Source of the DNA: Sphingobacteriaceae bacterium GW460-11-11-14-LB5
GTDB lineage: Bacteria; Bacteroidota; Bacteroidia; Sphingobacteriales; Sphingobacteriaceae
Direction: 5' to 3'
NCBI GenBank assembly: GCA_002151545.1
Contig: CP021237.1
Coordinates: forward strand, 124,001 to 188,000
DNA: 64,000 nucleotides
The translations under genes were made by a program, and so were the position numbers. Positions 24,916 through 34,506 of the stretch are shown piece by piece. Position 1 is the first letter of the stretch, and every line of letters starts with the position of its first letter. The notes beneath the pieces are model-generated. The model was not told the origin of the DNA. It made no database searches and saw only the letters and a list, made by a program, of their open reading frames with translations.

Positions 24916-27729
24916 ATGAGCAAAAAAGAGGCCGAAAAAGATCCGCATAAAAATATTATCATAAAAGGTGCCCGTGTGCACAACCTCAAAAACATCGATG
25001 TTGCCATTCCAAAAAACAAACTTGTGGTGGTAACCGGTATGTCTGGTTCGGGGAAATCTTCGCTGGCATTTGATACTTTATATGCAGAGGGGCAACGCCG
25101 ATATGTAGAAAGTTTATCTTCTTATGCCCGCCAGTTTATGGGCCGGATGAATAAACCCGATGTTGATTATATTAAAGGTATTGCACCGGCAATTGCCATC
25201 GAACAAAAGGTAATTACTTCCAACCCGCGTTCTACCGTCGGTACCTCGACAGAAATTTACGATTACCTGAAACTGCTTTTCTCCCGTATCGGGAAAACCA
25301 TTTCGCCTGTTTCGGGAAAAGAAGTGAAAAAAGATTCGGTAAGCACGGTGGTCGATTATGTAAATGCCATGCCTGAAGATACAACGGTAACCATTTTTTG
25401 CCCGCTATATCCGCACAATAACCGTACGATTAAAGAAGAACTGGCTATTTTATTACAGAAAGGATTTTTAAGGGTCCTGATTAATGATAAAATAGAAAAG
25501 ATAGAAACAGTTTTAGATGATGCTGATTTTAAGGATGCAGAACTTACAGATGATAAAACCGTTCAGATCCTGATTGATCGTATTGTAACCAATCAGGAGG
25601 AAGAAACTTTAAGCAGATTGGCCGATTCGGCGCAGACAGCTTTTTTTGAAGGTAAAGGCGATTGTTATGTAGAGGCCCAGGGTACTACGAAACATTTTAG
25701 CGATCGCTTTGAACTGGACGGAATAAAGTTCGAAGAACCTACGCCAAACTTTTTCTCTTTCAACAACCCTTATGGGGCCTGCAAACGCTGCGAAGGTTAT
25801 GGAAATGTAATCGGCATTGATGAAGATCTGGTGATTCCTGATAAGAGCAAAAGTGTTTACGATAATGCCATTGCCCCCTGGCGTGGCGAAAAAATGAATG
25901 TGTGGTTGCAGAATTTTATCAAAGCTGCGCCAAAATTCGAATTCCCGATCCACCGGCCTTATAGTGCTTTAACCGAAACAGAGCAACAGTTGCTCTGGAC
26001 AGGGAATAAATATTTTGCAGGCCTGGATGCTTTTTTCAAAGAACTGGAAGAGCAGACTTATAAAATTCAATACCGCGTCATGTTATCCCGTTACCGCGGT
26101 AAAACCACTTGTCCGGATTGTAAAGGTTCGCGTTTGCGTAAAGATGCTTCTTATGTAAAGATTGCTGAAAAATCGATTATCGATGTGGTGCTGATGCCTT
26201 TGGCAAAAGCCCTGGTTTTCTTTAACGAGCTGAAATTAAATACTAACGATACCAAAATTGCCAAACGTTTACTGGCAGAGATTGATAACCGTTTTCTTTA
26301 TTTAAACAATGTAGGTTTAGGCTACCTTACCCTAAACCGTTTATCAAATACGCTTTCGGGTGGTGAATCGCAAAGGATTAACCTGGCCACATCATTGGGA
26401 AGTAGTTTGGTGGGTTCTATTTACGTTTTGGACGAACCGAGTATCGGATTGCACCCACGCGATACGAATAAACTGATTGAAGTATTAATCTCGCTCCGTA
26501 ATGTAGGCAATACCGTTTTAGTGGTGGAGCACGAAGAAGAAATGATGCGCGCAGCCGATTACATTATCGATATTGGCCCTGAGGCTGGTACCCATGGTGG
26601 TAATTTAGTTTTCAGTGGTAACTACGAGGAGATTTTAAAAGATAAAAATAGTTTAACCGGCCGTTACCTGTCGGGATTGGAAAAAATTGCCATTCCGGAT
26701 AAACGCCGTAAATGGAAAGACCATATCCTGATTAAAGGTGCGAGGGAAAACAACCTGCAGAATATTGACGTGAAGTTTCCGTTGGGTGTTTTTACCGCAG
26801 TAAGTGGTGTTTCTGGATCAGGAAAAACCAGTTTGGTTAAAAAAATCTTATATCCGGCATTGCAAAAAGCAATCGGAAATTACGCGGGTGAACAAACGGG
26901 TGCTTATGATGGCATTTTTGGCAATTACGATCTGGTCAGCGCTGTAGAAATGGTCGATCAGAATCCGATTGGTCGCTCCAGCCGTTCTAATCCGGTTACC
27001 TATGTTAAAGCGTGGGATGATATCCGTGCGCTGTTTTCTGGTTTAGCATCTGCAAAAGCTGCAGGCTTAAAGCCAGCTGCTTTCTCTTTCAACGTAGAAG
27101 GCGGCCGTTGCGATGTTTGCCAGGGTGAGGGCGAAGTGAAGATCGAAATGCAGTTTATGGCCGATATTTACCTGCCTTGTGAAGCCTGTAACGGTAAACG
27201 TTTTAAACAACAGGTTTTAGATGTGACCTATAAAGAGAAAAACGTATCCGAAATTTTGGATATGACCATTGAAGAAGCGGTTGAGTTTTTTAAGGATGAA
27301 CAAAAGATCCTCAATAAATTAAATCCATTGGTTGATGTAGGTTTGGGTTATGTGCATTTAGGTCAATCTTCTAATACCTTATCGGGTGGTGAGGCGCAGC
27401 GTATTAAACTGGCGTCGTTTTTAATTAAAGGAAATAATGCCAATAAAACGCTGTTTATCTTTGATGAGCCAACAACTGGACTGCATTTTCATGATATTAA
27501 AAAACTGTTAAAAGCACTGAATACACTCATTGAACAAGGGAACACGATTTTGGTGATTGAACATAATATGGACATGATTAAATGTGCTGATTGGGTTATC
27601 GATATCGGCCCTGAAGGGGGCGATGGCGGTGGTCAGGTGGTATTTGAAGGCATACCCGAAGATTTAGTTCAGGTAGAAAAATCGTACACCGGAAAATATT
27701 TAGCATCGCATTTAAATTTAAATCCATAA
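24916..27729 (+). CDS. uvrA: Excinuclease ABC subunit A
   Basis: 937 residues from ATG 24916. UvrA dimers find bulky DNA lesions and load UvrB. It has two ABC ATPase halves: Walker [21 protein letters not shown] (~40) and [10 protein letters not shown] (~640), with signatures LSGGESQR (~490) and LSGGEAQR (~830). Zinc-binding cysteines are in [17 protein letters not shown], and [16 protein letters not shown]...CEACNGKRF. Twenty extra residues encoded upstream overlap a promoter box and are not family-like. The exporter gene follows 8 bases after the stop. Confidence 0.97.
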   Translation: MSKKEAEKDPHKNIIIKGARVHNLKNIDVAIPKNKLVVVTGMSGSGKSSLAFDTLYAEGQRRYVESLSSYARQFMGRMNKPDVDYIKGIAPAIAIEQKVITSNPRSTVGTSTEIYDYLKLLFSRIGKTISPVSGKEVKKDSVSTVVDYVNAMPEDTTVTIFCPLYPHNNRTIKEELAILLQKGFLRVLINDKIEKIETVLDDADFKDAELTDDKTVQILIDRIVTNQEEETLSRLADSAQTAFFEGKGDCYVEAQGTTKHFSDRFELDGIKFEEPTPNFFSFNNPYGACKRCEGYGNVIGIDEDLVIPDKSKSVYDNAIAPWRGEKMNVWLQNFIKAAPKFEFPIHRPYSALTETEQQLLWTGNKYFAGLDAFFKELEEQTYKIQYRVMLSRYRGKTTCPDCKGSRLRKDASYVKIAEKSIIDVVLMPLAKALVFFNELKLNTNDTKIAKRLLAEIDNRFLYLNNVGLGYLTLNRLSNTLSGGESQRINLATSLGSSLVGSIYVLDEPSIGLHPRDTNKLIEVLISLRNVGNTVLVVEHEEEMMRAADYIIDIGPEAGTHGGNLVFSGNYEEILKDKNSLTGRYLSGLEKIAIPDKRRKWKDHILIKGARENNLQNIDVKFPLGVFTAVSGVSGSGKTSLVKKILYPALQKAIGNYAGEQTGAYDGIFGNYDLVSAVEMVDQNPIGRSSRSNPVTYVKAWDDIRALFSGLASAKAAGLKPAAFSFNVEGGRCDVCQGEGEVKIEMQFMADIYLPCEACNGKRFKQQVLDVTYKEKNVSEILDMTIEEAVEFFKDEQKILNKLNPLVDVGLGYVHLGQSSNTLSGGEAQRIKLASFLIKGNNANKTLFIFDEPTTGLHFHDIKKLLKALNTLIEQGNTILVIEHNMDMIKCADWVIDIGPEGGDGGGQVVFEGIPEDLVQVEKSYTGKYLASHLNLNP

Positions 27730-27737
27730 TTTCGGCA

Positions 27738-28391
27738 ATGCTTTTTCTAACGTTTTTCATAGGCATCATTCTCAATGCCATGGGGTATATTCCTCCCGGC
27801 AATATTAATCTCACCGTTGCGCAGCTCGCCATTAACAAAGGCATGCGCCAGGTTTGGTACTTTATTCTTTCCTTCTCTTGCGTAGAAGTATTTTTCACCT
27901 TTGGGATGATGCGTTTTGCCCGCTGGGCCATGAGCGATATCAATCCGAACGAAGCGGTAAGTGAAGTGCGCTTAAGTACTTTGGTCGATTGTTTCATGAT
28001 CGTGATGTTTTTGGTGATGGGAACGATTACCTGGAAAAACAGGAAAAAAGTACCCAAAACCAGCAATAAAAAAGAAGATAAACGCAGTGGGAGTGTGTTA
28101 TATGGATTGATTTTAGGGGTGTTAAATCCTGTTCAGATTCCATTCTGGTTGTTTTTTGGTAACTATGTGATTTTACATCAATGGATCGAAACCGATTACC
28201 TGTCACTGGTAATCTTTAGTTTGGGCTCCGGTGTGGGTTCTACACTGGCACTTTACCTATATGCGCATTTTGCAACTTATATTCAGGAAAAGTTTGCGCT
28301 GAGCAGTTTAATTATTAATAAATCGATTGCGATATTTTTATATGCATTGGCGGCCTATCTGGTGGTAAAACAGCTGATCGTTATTCTATAG
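27738..28391 (+). CDS. LysE-family amino acid exporter
   Basis: 217 residues, about six membrane helices. The start MLFLTFFIGIILNAMGYIPPGNINLTVAQLAINKG matches the LysE/RhtB pattern (PPGP-like PPGN before the repeated helical half), and the second half GLILGVLNPVQIPFWLFFGNYV is its inverted counterpart. A basic cytoplasmic loop (~93-115, KNRKKVPKTSNKKEDKR) lies between halves. The substrate is unknown; the family exports lysine, threonine, homoserine and others. Very likely co-transcribed with uvrA, though no functional link is known. Confidence 0.85.
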   Translation: MLFLTFFIGIILNAMGYIPPGNINLTVAQLAINKGMRQVWYFILSFSCVEVFFTFGMMRFARWAMSDINPNEAVSEVRLSTLVDCFMIVMFLVMGTITWKNRKKVPKTSNKKEDKRSGSVLYGLILGVLNPVQIPFWLFFGNYVILHQWIETDYLSLVIFSLGSGVGSTLALYLYAHFATYIQEKFALSSLIINKSIAIFLYALAAYLVVKQLIVIL

Positions 28392-28885
28392 TCTAATCAA
28401 AGCGGTTGTATCATAAATATAGAATTGTCATCCTAAGCCTGTCGAAGGATCTACTTAAATACCTTATCCCAAGGTCTGTGTCTCCACAGACCTTTTGTTT
28501 TTTGGAAGTTTCCTGAATTGGTAATTTGTTTTTTTTGCCACGGAAACACGGAAAGCACGGAACAGATGCACTTGGTTTATTATCTTGGAAATGTTATCGG
28601 TCTGAGCTCGCTGAAGATCGAACAACCGTTTTCTTTCCAAGATCTATGGCCTCACAGACCTTCCAGTTGGCTTTTGTCAAGTATTCAATAGGAAGAAATT
28701 ATTTGTTTTTCGTTCTGCGAGGACACAGACCGGGGAATATAGTAAAGGCAAGATCCACAGCATGTTTCTGTTATAAAATTGATACATAGTTATGCTTCGG
28801 TTAACCTAATCATAACATTAAATTTATGTTTAAGAAGCCTAACCAAGCTAATATTGGGCTTTGATACAAAACATATCTTATCCTT
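28392..28885. other. Noncoding 0.5-kb repeat-bearing gap
   Basis: No gene is supported. It contains a GTCATCCTAAGCCTGTCGAA-GGATCT element (28427-28452), the AAGGTCTGTG hairpin (28471-28494), and two half-copies of that hairpin (CACAGACC at 28653-28660 and 28724-28731). Short frames here have no family features. Confidence 0.6.
28471..28494. repeat. Hairpin repeat AAGGTCTGTG / CACAGACCTT
   Basis: Perfect 10-bp stem with loop TCTC, followed by TTGTTTTTT, so it can act as a terminator for the lysE-type gene 80 bases upstream. Related hairpins lie at 33136-33157 and 33259-33280. Confidence 0.7.
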
Positions 28886-29728
28886 ATGTCTAACAGACGA
28901 TTTTTTCTGAAAAATAGTTTGGCCGCTGCTGTAGTAGCCAGTATTTCGCCGGTTCTTTCCTCATTTGCTGAAGAACACAGCGCTCCCGCCAGACCGGGCA
29001 AAGCACCTAAACTTCGTTTCGCCATTGCATCCGATGGGCATTATGGCCAGCCCGGAACAGATTATAAACTTCATCACGAAAATATTGTAAAGTGGTTAAA
29101 TGAATCTCACGATAAAAATCCTTTAAACTTTGTGATCATTAATGGAGATCTGGTACACGATCGTCCGGAACTATTATCAGAAGTAAAAAAAGAATATTAC
29201 GATAAACTTAAAGTTCCTTTTTATGCTATCCCGGGTAACCACGATCATGCCGACGCGAAGATCTGGAAATCGGTTTTTGGTTACGAGGATAACTTTTCTT
29301 TCGAAAAAAATGGAGTAGGTTTCGTTTTGGCCAACACTTCAGATACCAAAGGAACTTATTTATGCCCTAACAACGATTTTTTAAAACAGGAGCTCGATAA
29401 GTTTAAAAACCTAAAAACTGTTTTCGTGGTGCTGCATATCCCACCTCATTTCTGGGTGCCCGAAAGTCCTTTTGTAGAATGTCCGGATACGATTAAGCTC
29501 CTGCACAGCTATGCAAATGTAAAAGCCGTATTCCATGGACATGACCATAGTCTCGATGCTGTCTTTTATACTGATAAACTTCCTCATTTCTTCGATGCCC
29601 ATATTGGTGGAAACTGGGGCACAGCCTACAAAGGTTACCGGATTGTAGAGGTTGATGAAAATGATAAGATCCAAACTTATCAGGTTAACGCAAGTGGATC
29701 ACCACTGTTGAATGAAACGAAATTCTAA
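28886..29728 (+). CDS. Secreted metallophosphoesterase with Tat-like signal
   Basis: 280 residues. The N-terminus NRRFFLKNSLAAAVVASISP has a twin-arginine signal, consistent with export of a folded metal enzyme. The calcineurin-like metal ligands are visible in order: D-x-H in ASDGHYG (~48), GDLVHD (~87), GNHDHADA (~115), a later His in FVVLHIPPHFW (~180), and GHDHSLDAVF (~217). It hydrolyses a phosphomono- or diester in the periplasm. It is the first gene of a three-gene run with an exported barrel-like protein and a YncE/phosphoesterase fusion, so phosphate or phospholipid scavenging is the likely theme. Confidence 0.88.
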   Translation: MSNRRFFLKNSLAAAVVASISPVLSSFAEEHSAPARPGKAPKLRFAIASDGHYGQPGTDYKLHHENIVKWLNESHDKNPLNFVIINGDLVHDRPELLSEVKKEYYDKLKVPFYAIPGNHDHADAKIWKSVFGYEDNFSFEKNGVGFVLANTSDTKGTYLCPNNDFLKQELDKFKNLKTVFVVLHIPPHFWVPESPFVECPDTIKLLHSYANVKAVFHGHDHSLDAVFYTDKLPHFFDAHIGGNWGTAYKGYRIVEVDENDKIQTYQVNASGSPLLNETKF

Positions 29729-29746
29729 CTGATATATTAAACTAAA

Positions 29747-30586
29747 ATGAAAAAGATACTTTTAGCAATCACTTTTGCAGGTATTGCACTGAATTGTTCT
29801 GCCCAAAAGATTACAGAAGGTCAGTCGGAAGTTAAGATTGGGACAGACGCTGCACAACCCTTTTTGTTTTCTTTGAACACGCTAACCGCAGAAAATCCCC
29901 GCTGGAATATCCATTATTCAGGGAGTTATGGAGAAAGAACCAATGGACAGTTCGGTTATGATGGTTTAGGACAACAGTTTGGGGTTAAGGGATATTTGGG
30001 CAGCAGGTTTACTTTGTATGCCACTGCTGCAATCGGTTTTGCCAATTCAGGGGGCGTAACCAGTGCAGAACAAGCTGAAGTAATCAGAGATTTTGTGGGC
30101 GGTAAAGGCTTAGCTGGTTTTAGATTAGGTGCTGGTTTAGGCTTAAGTAGAGATTGGTCGAACGTAGGTTCTGCGATTAGCCGGATTACTGCTTCATTCG
30201 ATCAAACAAACTGGAGAATGGCGGGTAATCTTCGCTTCGAAAAAGCTTTTGATAAAACAAGGGATAAGCTTGATTTTATTACGAGTTTTGGCTATCAGCA
30301 CCGCGTTTCTAATGTTTTGTACCTTGGTTTCGAAGCCTTAGGACAGGATTTAGAAGGGTTTTGGGAAAAAGACGAGGCAGAAGGTGGTGCAAAGGTAATG
30401 ATTGGGCCCTCAATCAATCTGGAACCAAACCATTCAAAACTTTCGTTCTCTATTTCCGGCGGACCTGTTTTTTATGCAACCCGCAGTCAGGCTATTCCAT
30501 CAGAGGCTATACGCGAAATTGGTTCAGTAGCGTCTGGTAATGGTTATACCATCAGGGCCCTGGTTAATTTTAATCTTCATCGCTAG
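29747..30586 (+). CDS. Predicted outer-membrane protein of unknown function
   Basis: 279 residues with signal peptide MKKILLAITFAGIALNCSAQ. The mature part has repeated amphipathic strands with Gly and aromatics (QFGVKGYLGSRFTLYATAAIGFANSGG; GFRLGAGLGLSRDW; YTIRALVNFNLHR), the C-terminal strand ending in a basic residue. This fits a small outer-membrane barrel. It starts 18 bases after the metallophosphoesterase, and the phosphoesterase fusion gene begins 25 bases after it. No family recognised; perhaps a channel or surface anchor for this enzyme cluster. Confidence 0.7.
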   Translation: MKKILLAITFAGIALNCSAQKITEGQSEVKIGTDAAQPFLFSLNTLTAENPRWNIHYSGSYGERTNGQFGYDGLGQQFGVKGYLGSRFTLYATAAIGFANSGGVTSAEQAEVIRDFVGGKGLAGFRLGAGLGLSRDWSNVGSAISRITASFDQTNWRMAGNLRFEKAFDKTRDKLDFITSFGYQHRVSNVLYLGFEALGQDLEGFWEKDEAEGGAKVMIGPSINLEPNHSKLSFSISGGPVFYATRSQAIPSEAIREIGSVASGNGYTIRALVNFNLHR

Positions 30587-30611
30587 TGCTGCTATCTTCA
30601 ATTTAAGAAAA

Positions 30612-33053
30612 ATGAAAAAATCATACTTATTATTACTCTTGTGTTTCTTTTTTATCCAAAGAGGATTTGCACAATGGCCGGGCAAAAACGAAAGCACCCA
30701 GCAGATTTTATTGCCCAATGGATGGAAACTGAGTCCGGCGGGGCATTCGCTGCAATTGGGCGATTTGCCTTTAAACATGCAACTGAGCGCTTCGGGTAAA
30801 TATCTTGCCATTACCAACAACGGACAAAGTACCCAGTCGTTACAATTGCTTGATGTCAAAACAGAAAAGATTATTGATGAAAAAGTCCTGAGCAAATCGT
30901 GGTATGGAATCGCATTTAGTAAAGACGAAAAACACCTGTATGCCTCAGGTGGTAACGATAACTGGATTTTGGATTTTAATATTCAGAACGGTAAACTGGG
31001 CAAAAGCGATACGATTAAACTCGGTCCGGTTTGGCCAAAAGGAAAAATCAGTCCGGCAGGGATTGTGGTAAACAAAAACAACAGTAAACTATATACCGTA
31101 ACCAAAGAGGATAGCAGTTTATACATCATCAATCCAGCAGAAAAGCAGATCCTTAAAAAAATCCAGCTTCCGGCAATTGCCTACAGTTGTGTTTTATCAA
31201 CGGATGAAAGTAAACTCTATGTTTCGCTCTGGGGCGGGAAATCAGTTGCGGTAATCGATCTGATATCAGAAAACATCTCACAGCGTATTCCGGTTGGCGA
31301 TCATCCAAATGAACTATTGCTTAATAAAAAAGGCAATATTCTTTTTGTAGCCAATGCAAACGATAATACCGTTTCGGTCATTAATACCTTGAACAATAAG
31401 GTAATTGAAACCATTGCTACTACACTCTATGCCACGCAGTTAACAGGCTCGACTACTAATGGTTTAGCTTTAAGTGCCAACGAAAAAACTTTGTACATTG
31501 CCAATGCTGACAATAACTGTTTAGCCGTTTTTGATGTAAGTAAACCTGGACTAAGCCTGAGTCAGGGTTTTATTCCGGTAGGCTGGTATCCAACCAGTGT
31601 GAAGGTTCTGGGTTCGAAAATTCTCGTTACCAACGGTAAAGGGAATACGCCTATGGCGAACCCTCAGGGGCCACAACCCATTTCTAAAGTAGATAACAGC
31701 GGTTATCACATGGGCAGTACGGCCAATAGCAGACTGCAGTATATTGCTGGTTTGTTTAAAGGTACCTTATCTTTTATCGACGCGCCAAAACCTGAACAGT
31801 TAAAGGTATATACCAAACAGGTTTATGCCAATACACCTTTTACTGATAAACGGACGATTACTGCCGATGGTGAAGCCGGAAATCCTATTCCGCGTAAACA
31901 GAATGAAAAATCGCCTATTAAACATGTTTTTTATATCATCAAAGAAAACAGAACCTATGATCAGGTGCTTGGCGATATGCCAAAAGGAAACGGAGATTCT
32001 AAATTGACACTTTTCGGCAGAAAAATTACACCTAACCAGCATGCTTTTGCCGAAAACTATGTGTTGCTGGATAATTTCTATGTGGATGCGGAGGTAAGTG
32101 CCGATGGACACAACTGGAGCATGGCTGCTTACGCCACAGATGTAGTCGAGAAAACATGGCCAACCAGTTATGGTGCACGTGGTGGAAGCACCAGCTTCGA
32201 AGGCGGCAGGCCGGTAACCTATCCAAAAGGTGGTTTTATCTGGGATTACTGCCAAAGGGCCGGGGTAAGCTACCGCAGTTATGGTGAGTTTGGCGATTAT
32301 GGCAAGGCAAATATTAAATCACTGCAAGGCCATATGTGTACCGCTTCGCCGGGTTTTGACATGGACATTAAAGATCAGGTGCGGGTAGATGCCTGGCAGC
32401 ATGATTTCGATTCGTTATTGGTTGCGGGTGTTGTACCCCAGTTTAATACTTTAAGAATATCTAATGATCATACCAGCGGACAAAAGAAAGGTAAATACTC
32501 GCCACAGGCGGCAGTTGCCGATAACGATTTGGCGGTTGGCCGTATTTTGGAGCATTTATCGCACAGCAAAATCTGGAAAGAATCGGTTGTTTTTATTCTG
32601 GAAGATGATGCACAAAACGGTCCCGATCATGTTGATGCACACCGTTCGCCGGCTTATGTGGTTGGTCCTTACGTAAAAAGAAATACGCCTGTTCATACCA
32701 TGTATTCTACTTCCGGGTTTTTAAGAACAATGGAACTTATTTTAGGATTGCCGCCCATGAGCCAGTACGATGCTGCAGCCATGCCTTTATACGAATGTTT
32801 TACGGCTACGCCTGATTTTACACCTTATAATGTGATTCAGCCGCTTATTGATTTAGATACGAGGAATGTGGCCGTAAATGAGAGCAGCAGACGTTCTGAA
32901 CTGTTCAATTTTGCCAAGGAAGATTCGGCACCGGATTTAGATTTAAACGAAGTGGTGTGGAAATCGGTGAAAGGCGAACAATCGGTAATGCCGGCGCCAA
33001 AACGGAGTGCTTTTGTCATTCTCGAGAAGAAGAAAAAAGATGATGATGATTAG
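30612..33053 (+). CDS. YncE-type beta-propeller fused to a phosphoesterase (alkaline phosphatase fold)
   Basis: 813 residues from ATG 30612, which gives the signal peptide MKKSYLLLLLCFFFIQRGFAQ; a longer start at 30540 is rejected. Residues ~40-370 form a YVTN/YncE seven-blade propeller (units such as LFVANANDNTVSVINTLNNK and LYIANADNNCLAVFDVSK). Residues ~435-760 are a phosphoesterase domain of the acid phosphatase/phospholipase C group: KHVFYIIKENRTYDQVLGDM, DNFYVDAEVSADGHNWS, and FILEDDAQNGPDHVDAHRSP with metal-binding residues. Such fusions are widespread in soil Bacteroidota. Likely periplasmic or surface phosphomonoester/diester hydrolase; substrate unknown. A terminator follows. Confidence 0.88.
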   Translation: MKKSYLLLLLCFFFIQRGFAQWPGKNESTQQILLPNGWKLSPAGHSLQLGDLPLNMQLSASGKYLAITNNGQSTQSLQLLDVKTEKIIDEKVLSKSWYGIAFSKDEKHLYASGGNDNWILDFNIQNGKLGKSDTIKLGPVWPKGKISPAGIVVNKNNSKLYTVTKEDSSLYIINPAEKQILKKIQLPAIAYSCVLSTDESKLYVSLWGGKSVAVIDLISENISQRIPVGDHPNELLLNKKGNILFVANANDNTVSVINTLNNKVIETIATTLYATQLTGSTTNGLALSANEKTLYIANADNNCLAVFDVSKPGLSLSQGFIPVGWYPTSVKVLGSKILVTNGKGNTPMANPQGPQPISKVDNSGYHMGSTANSRLQYIAGLFKGTLSFIDAPKPEQLKVYTKQVYANTPFTDKRTITADGEAGNPIPRKQNEKSPIKHVFYIIKENRTYDQVLGDMPKGNGDSKLTLFGRKITPNQHAFAENYVLLDNFYVDAEVSADGHNWSMAAYATDVVEKTWPTSYGARGGSTSFEGGRPVTYPKGGFIWDYCQRAGVSYRSYGEFGDYGKANIKSLQGHMCTASPGFDMDIKDQVRVDAWQHDFDSLLVAGVVPQFNTLRISNDHTSGQKKGKYSPQAAVADNDLAVGRILEHLSHSKIWKESVVFILEDDAQNGPDHVDAHRSPAYVVGPYVKRNTPVHTMYSTSGFLRTMELILGLPPMSQYDAAAMPLYECFTATPDFTPYNVIQPLIDLDTRNVAVNESSRRSELFNFAKEDSAPDLDLNEVVWKSVKGEQSVMPAPKRSAFVILEKKKKDDDD

Positions 33054-33075
33054 CGACCAGTCATGATTACATTTT

Positions 33076-33119
33076 AAACAAAAAGGCAATTTTCGATTCA
33101 GGAAGTTGCCTTTTTGTTT
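33076..33119 (+). terminator. Terminator of the phosphoesterase cluster
   Basis: A perfect 14-bp stem (AAACAAAAAGGCAA / TTGCCTTTTTGTTT) with a 16-nt loop, 22 bases after the stop. The T-rich 3' arm supplies the U tract. Confidence 0.88.
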
Positions 33120-33135
33120 GAGTGATCTGCTTCCT

Positions 33136-33280
33136 TGGTCAGTGTCCTCACAGACCATTTTGTTTTTCTACGTTACATCAAGGATTTATCCAGATGAATT
33201 TATATCATCATTTCCTGAAGTGCAACGAAATGGATAAATTTTTTGCTAAAAATCTAGGTGGTCTGTGGGGACACAGACCA
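33136..33280. repeat. Pair of GGTCTGTG-type hairpins
   Basis: Two hairpins: TGGTCAGTG / CACAGACCA (33136-33157, one mismatch, loop TCCT) and TGGTCTGTG / CACAGACCA (33259-33280, perfect, loop GGGA), 101 bases apart. They belong to the same family as 28471-28494. The DNA between them and up to the msrA stop (33281-33424) contains copy 2 of the 68-bp repeat and no gene. Confidence 0.65.
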
Positions 33281-33289
33281 CGGGGATCA

Positions 33290-33357
33290 GGATTGACGAA
33301 GTTCTTCGGCAAAGCCTGAACTTTATTAACGTTGTTTAGCAAAGTGCATAAAAAACC
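33290..33357 (+). repeat. 68-bp dispersed repeat, copy 2
   Basis: Same sequence as 6104-6171 with few changes, same orientation: GGATTGACGAAGTTCTTCGG, CAAAGCCTGAACTTTAT, GCATAAAAAACC. Confidence 0.8.
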
Positions 33358-33424
33358 CAAATTAAAAGATCTGTCCACTATAAGAAGAGTCGAGGCAAGC
33401 AGTGCCTTGTAATAACGATCTTAT

Positions 33425-33913
33425 TTATAATTTCCAGTCTGGTCTTTCGAAGTGGCAGGTATAACCGTAAGGGTTTTTCTGTAAATAATCCTGGTGTTCT
33501 TCTTCAGCATTCCAGAAATCGGTTTCAGGTACCACCTCGGTTACAATTTTTCCAGGCCACTTGCCAGAAGCATCCAGCTCGGCAATCAATGCATTTGCCG
33601 TGTTTTTCTGTTCTTCACTATTGTAGAAAATGGCAGAACGGTAGGATGTACCTACATCATTTCCCTGTCGGTTTCGTGTGCTCGGATCGTGGATCTGGAA
33701 GAAGTATGCTAATAATTTGCGATAGGTTAAAACAGTTGGATCAAAGGTAACTTCAATGGCTTCGGCATGTGTGCCATGGTTCCGGTAAGTGGCATTGGGA
33801 ACATCACCTCCGGTATATCCAACCACTGTGGAGATCACCCCAGGATAATGACGGATCAGTTCTTCTACTCCCCAAAAGCAGCCGCCTGCAAGAATGGCTT
33901 TTTCAGTATTCAT
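33425..33913 (-). CDS. msrA: Peptide-methionine (S)-S-oxide reductase
   Basis: 162 residues. MsrA repairs methionine-S-sulfoxide. The catalytic motif is [12 protein letters not shown] (Cys ~12), followed by [30 protein letters not shown] and a C-terminal block [19 protein letters not shown] holding the conserved Glu, His, Asp and Tyr. It is a single MsrA domain without MsrB fusion and without a signal peptide, so cytosolic. It stands alone. Confidence 0.96.
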   Translation of the reverse strand: MNTEKAILAGGCFWGVEELIRHYPGVISTVVGYTGGDVPNATYRNHGTHAEAIEVTFDPTVLTYRKLLAYFFQIHDPSTRNRQGNDVGTSYRSAIFYNSEEQKNTANALIAELDASGKWPGKIVTEVVPETDFWNAEEEHQDYLQKNPYGYTCHFERPDWKL

Positions 33914-34053
33914 ATATCTTTCCTTTTTTAATTAAATAAAGGTACGGCGAAGATGTGTAAAAGGAAAGTAATTAGTTATCAGTTGGCAGTTCTGTAATTG
34001 CAATAAGAAGTTCTGATCGAACGGTTAATCGTTTCATGTGTGCAGGCGGTGGT

Positions 34054-34336
34054 TTTGAAGTCGAAGTAGGAAGTTTTAAAGTCGCAGTAAGAAGTTTTAA
34101 AGTCGCAGTAAGGAGTTTTAAAGTTGCAGTAAGGAGTTTTAAAGTTGCAGTAAGAAGTTTTAAAGTTGCAGTAAGAAGTTTTAAAGTCGCAGTAAGAAGT
34201 TTTGAAGTCGCAGTAGGAAGTTTTAAAGTTGCAGTAGGAAGTTTTAAAGTCGCAGTAAGGAGTTTTAAAGTCGCAGTAGAAAGTTTTAAAGTCGCAGTAA
34301 GGAGTTTTAAAGTCGCAGTAATAAATTTTAAAGTTT
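34054..34336. repeat. 21-bp minisatellite, about 13.5 units
   Basis: Thirteen full units and a partial unit of TTTAAAGTCGCAGTAAGAAG+T. Changes are few and mostly at two positions (GTC/GTT and AGA/AGG/GGA). Because the unit is a multiple of three, both strands read through: (S)FKVAVRS heptads on plus and YCDFKTS heptads on minus. The surrounding 33914-34506 otherwise contains CAGTTGGCAGTT-type words on both sides and an inverted pair ACAAATGCGA...TCGTTACAAACGAG near 34386-34421. No independent gene evidence. Confidence 0.9.
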
Positions 34337-34506
34337 TGGGCGTGCTTTTTATCTGGTTTTATCCCCAAAATCATTTAACCGCATTACAAATGCGAATCTC
34401 ATCAATCCTCGTTACAAACGAGGACTATATGGTTCAGTTGGCAATTTGCAATTTTCAGTTTAGCTATAAATTGTTAACCGCCAACTGCGAACTGAAAACT
34501 GTTCTG

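Noticed and set aside
34054-34336. CRISPR array
   Set aside because: The 21-bp units are contiguous without spacers, and no cas genes are present.
33979-34374. 131-codon minus-strand frame with YCDFKTS heptads
   Set aside because: Same minisatellite read in reverse; substitutions change amino acids (Asp/Asn, Ser/Pro), and flanks are repeat DNA.
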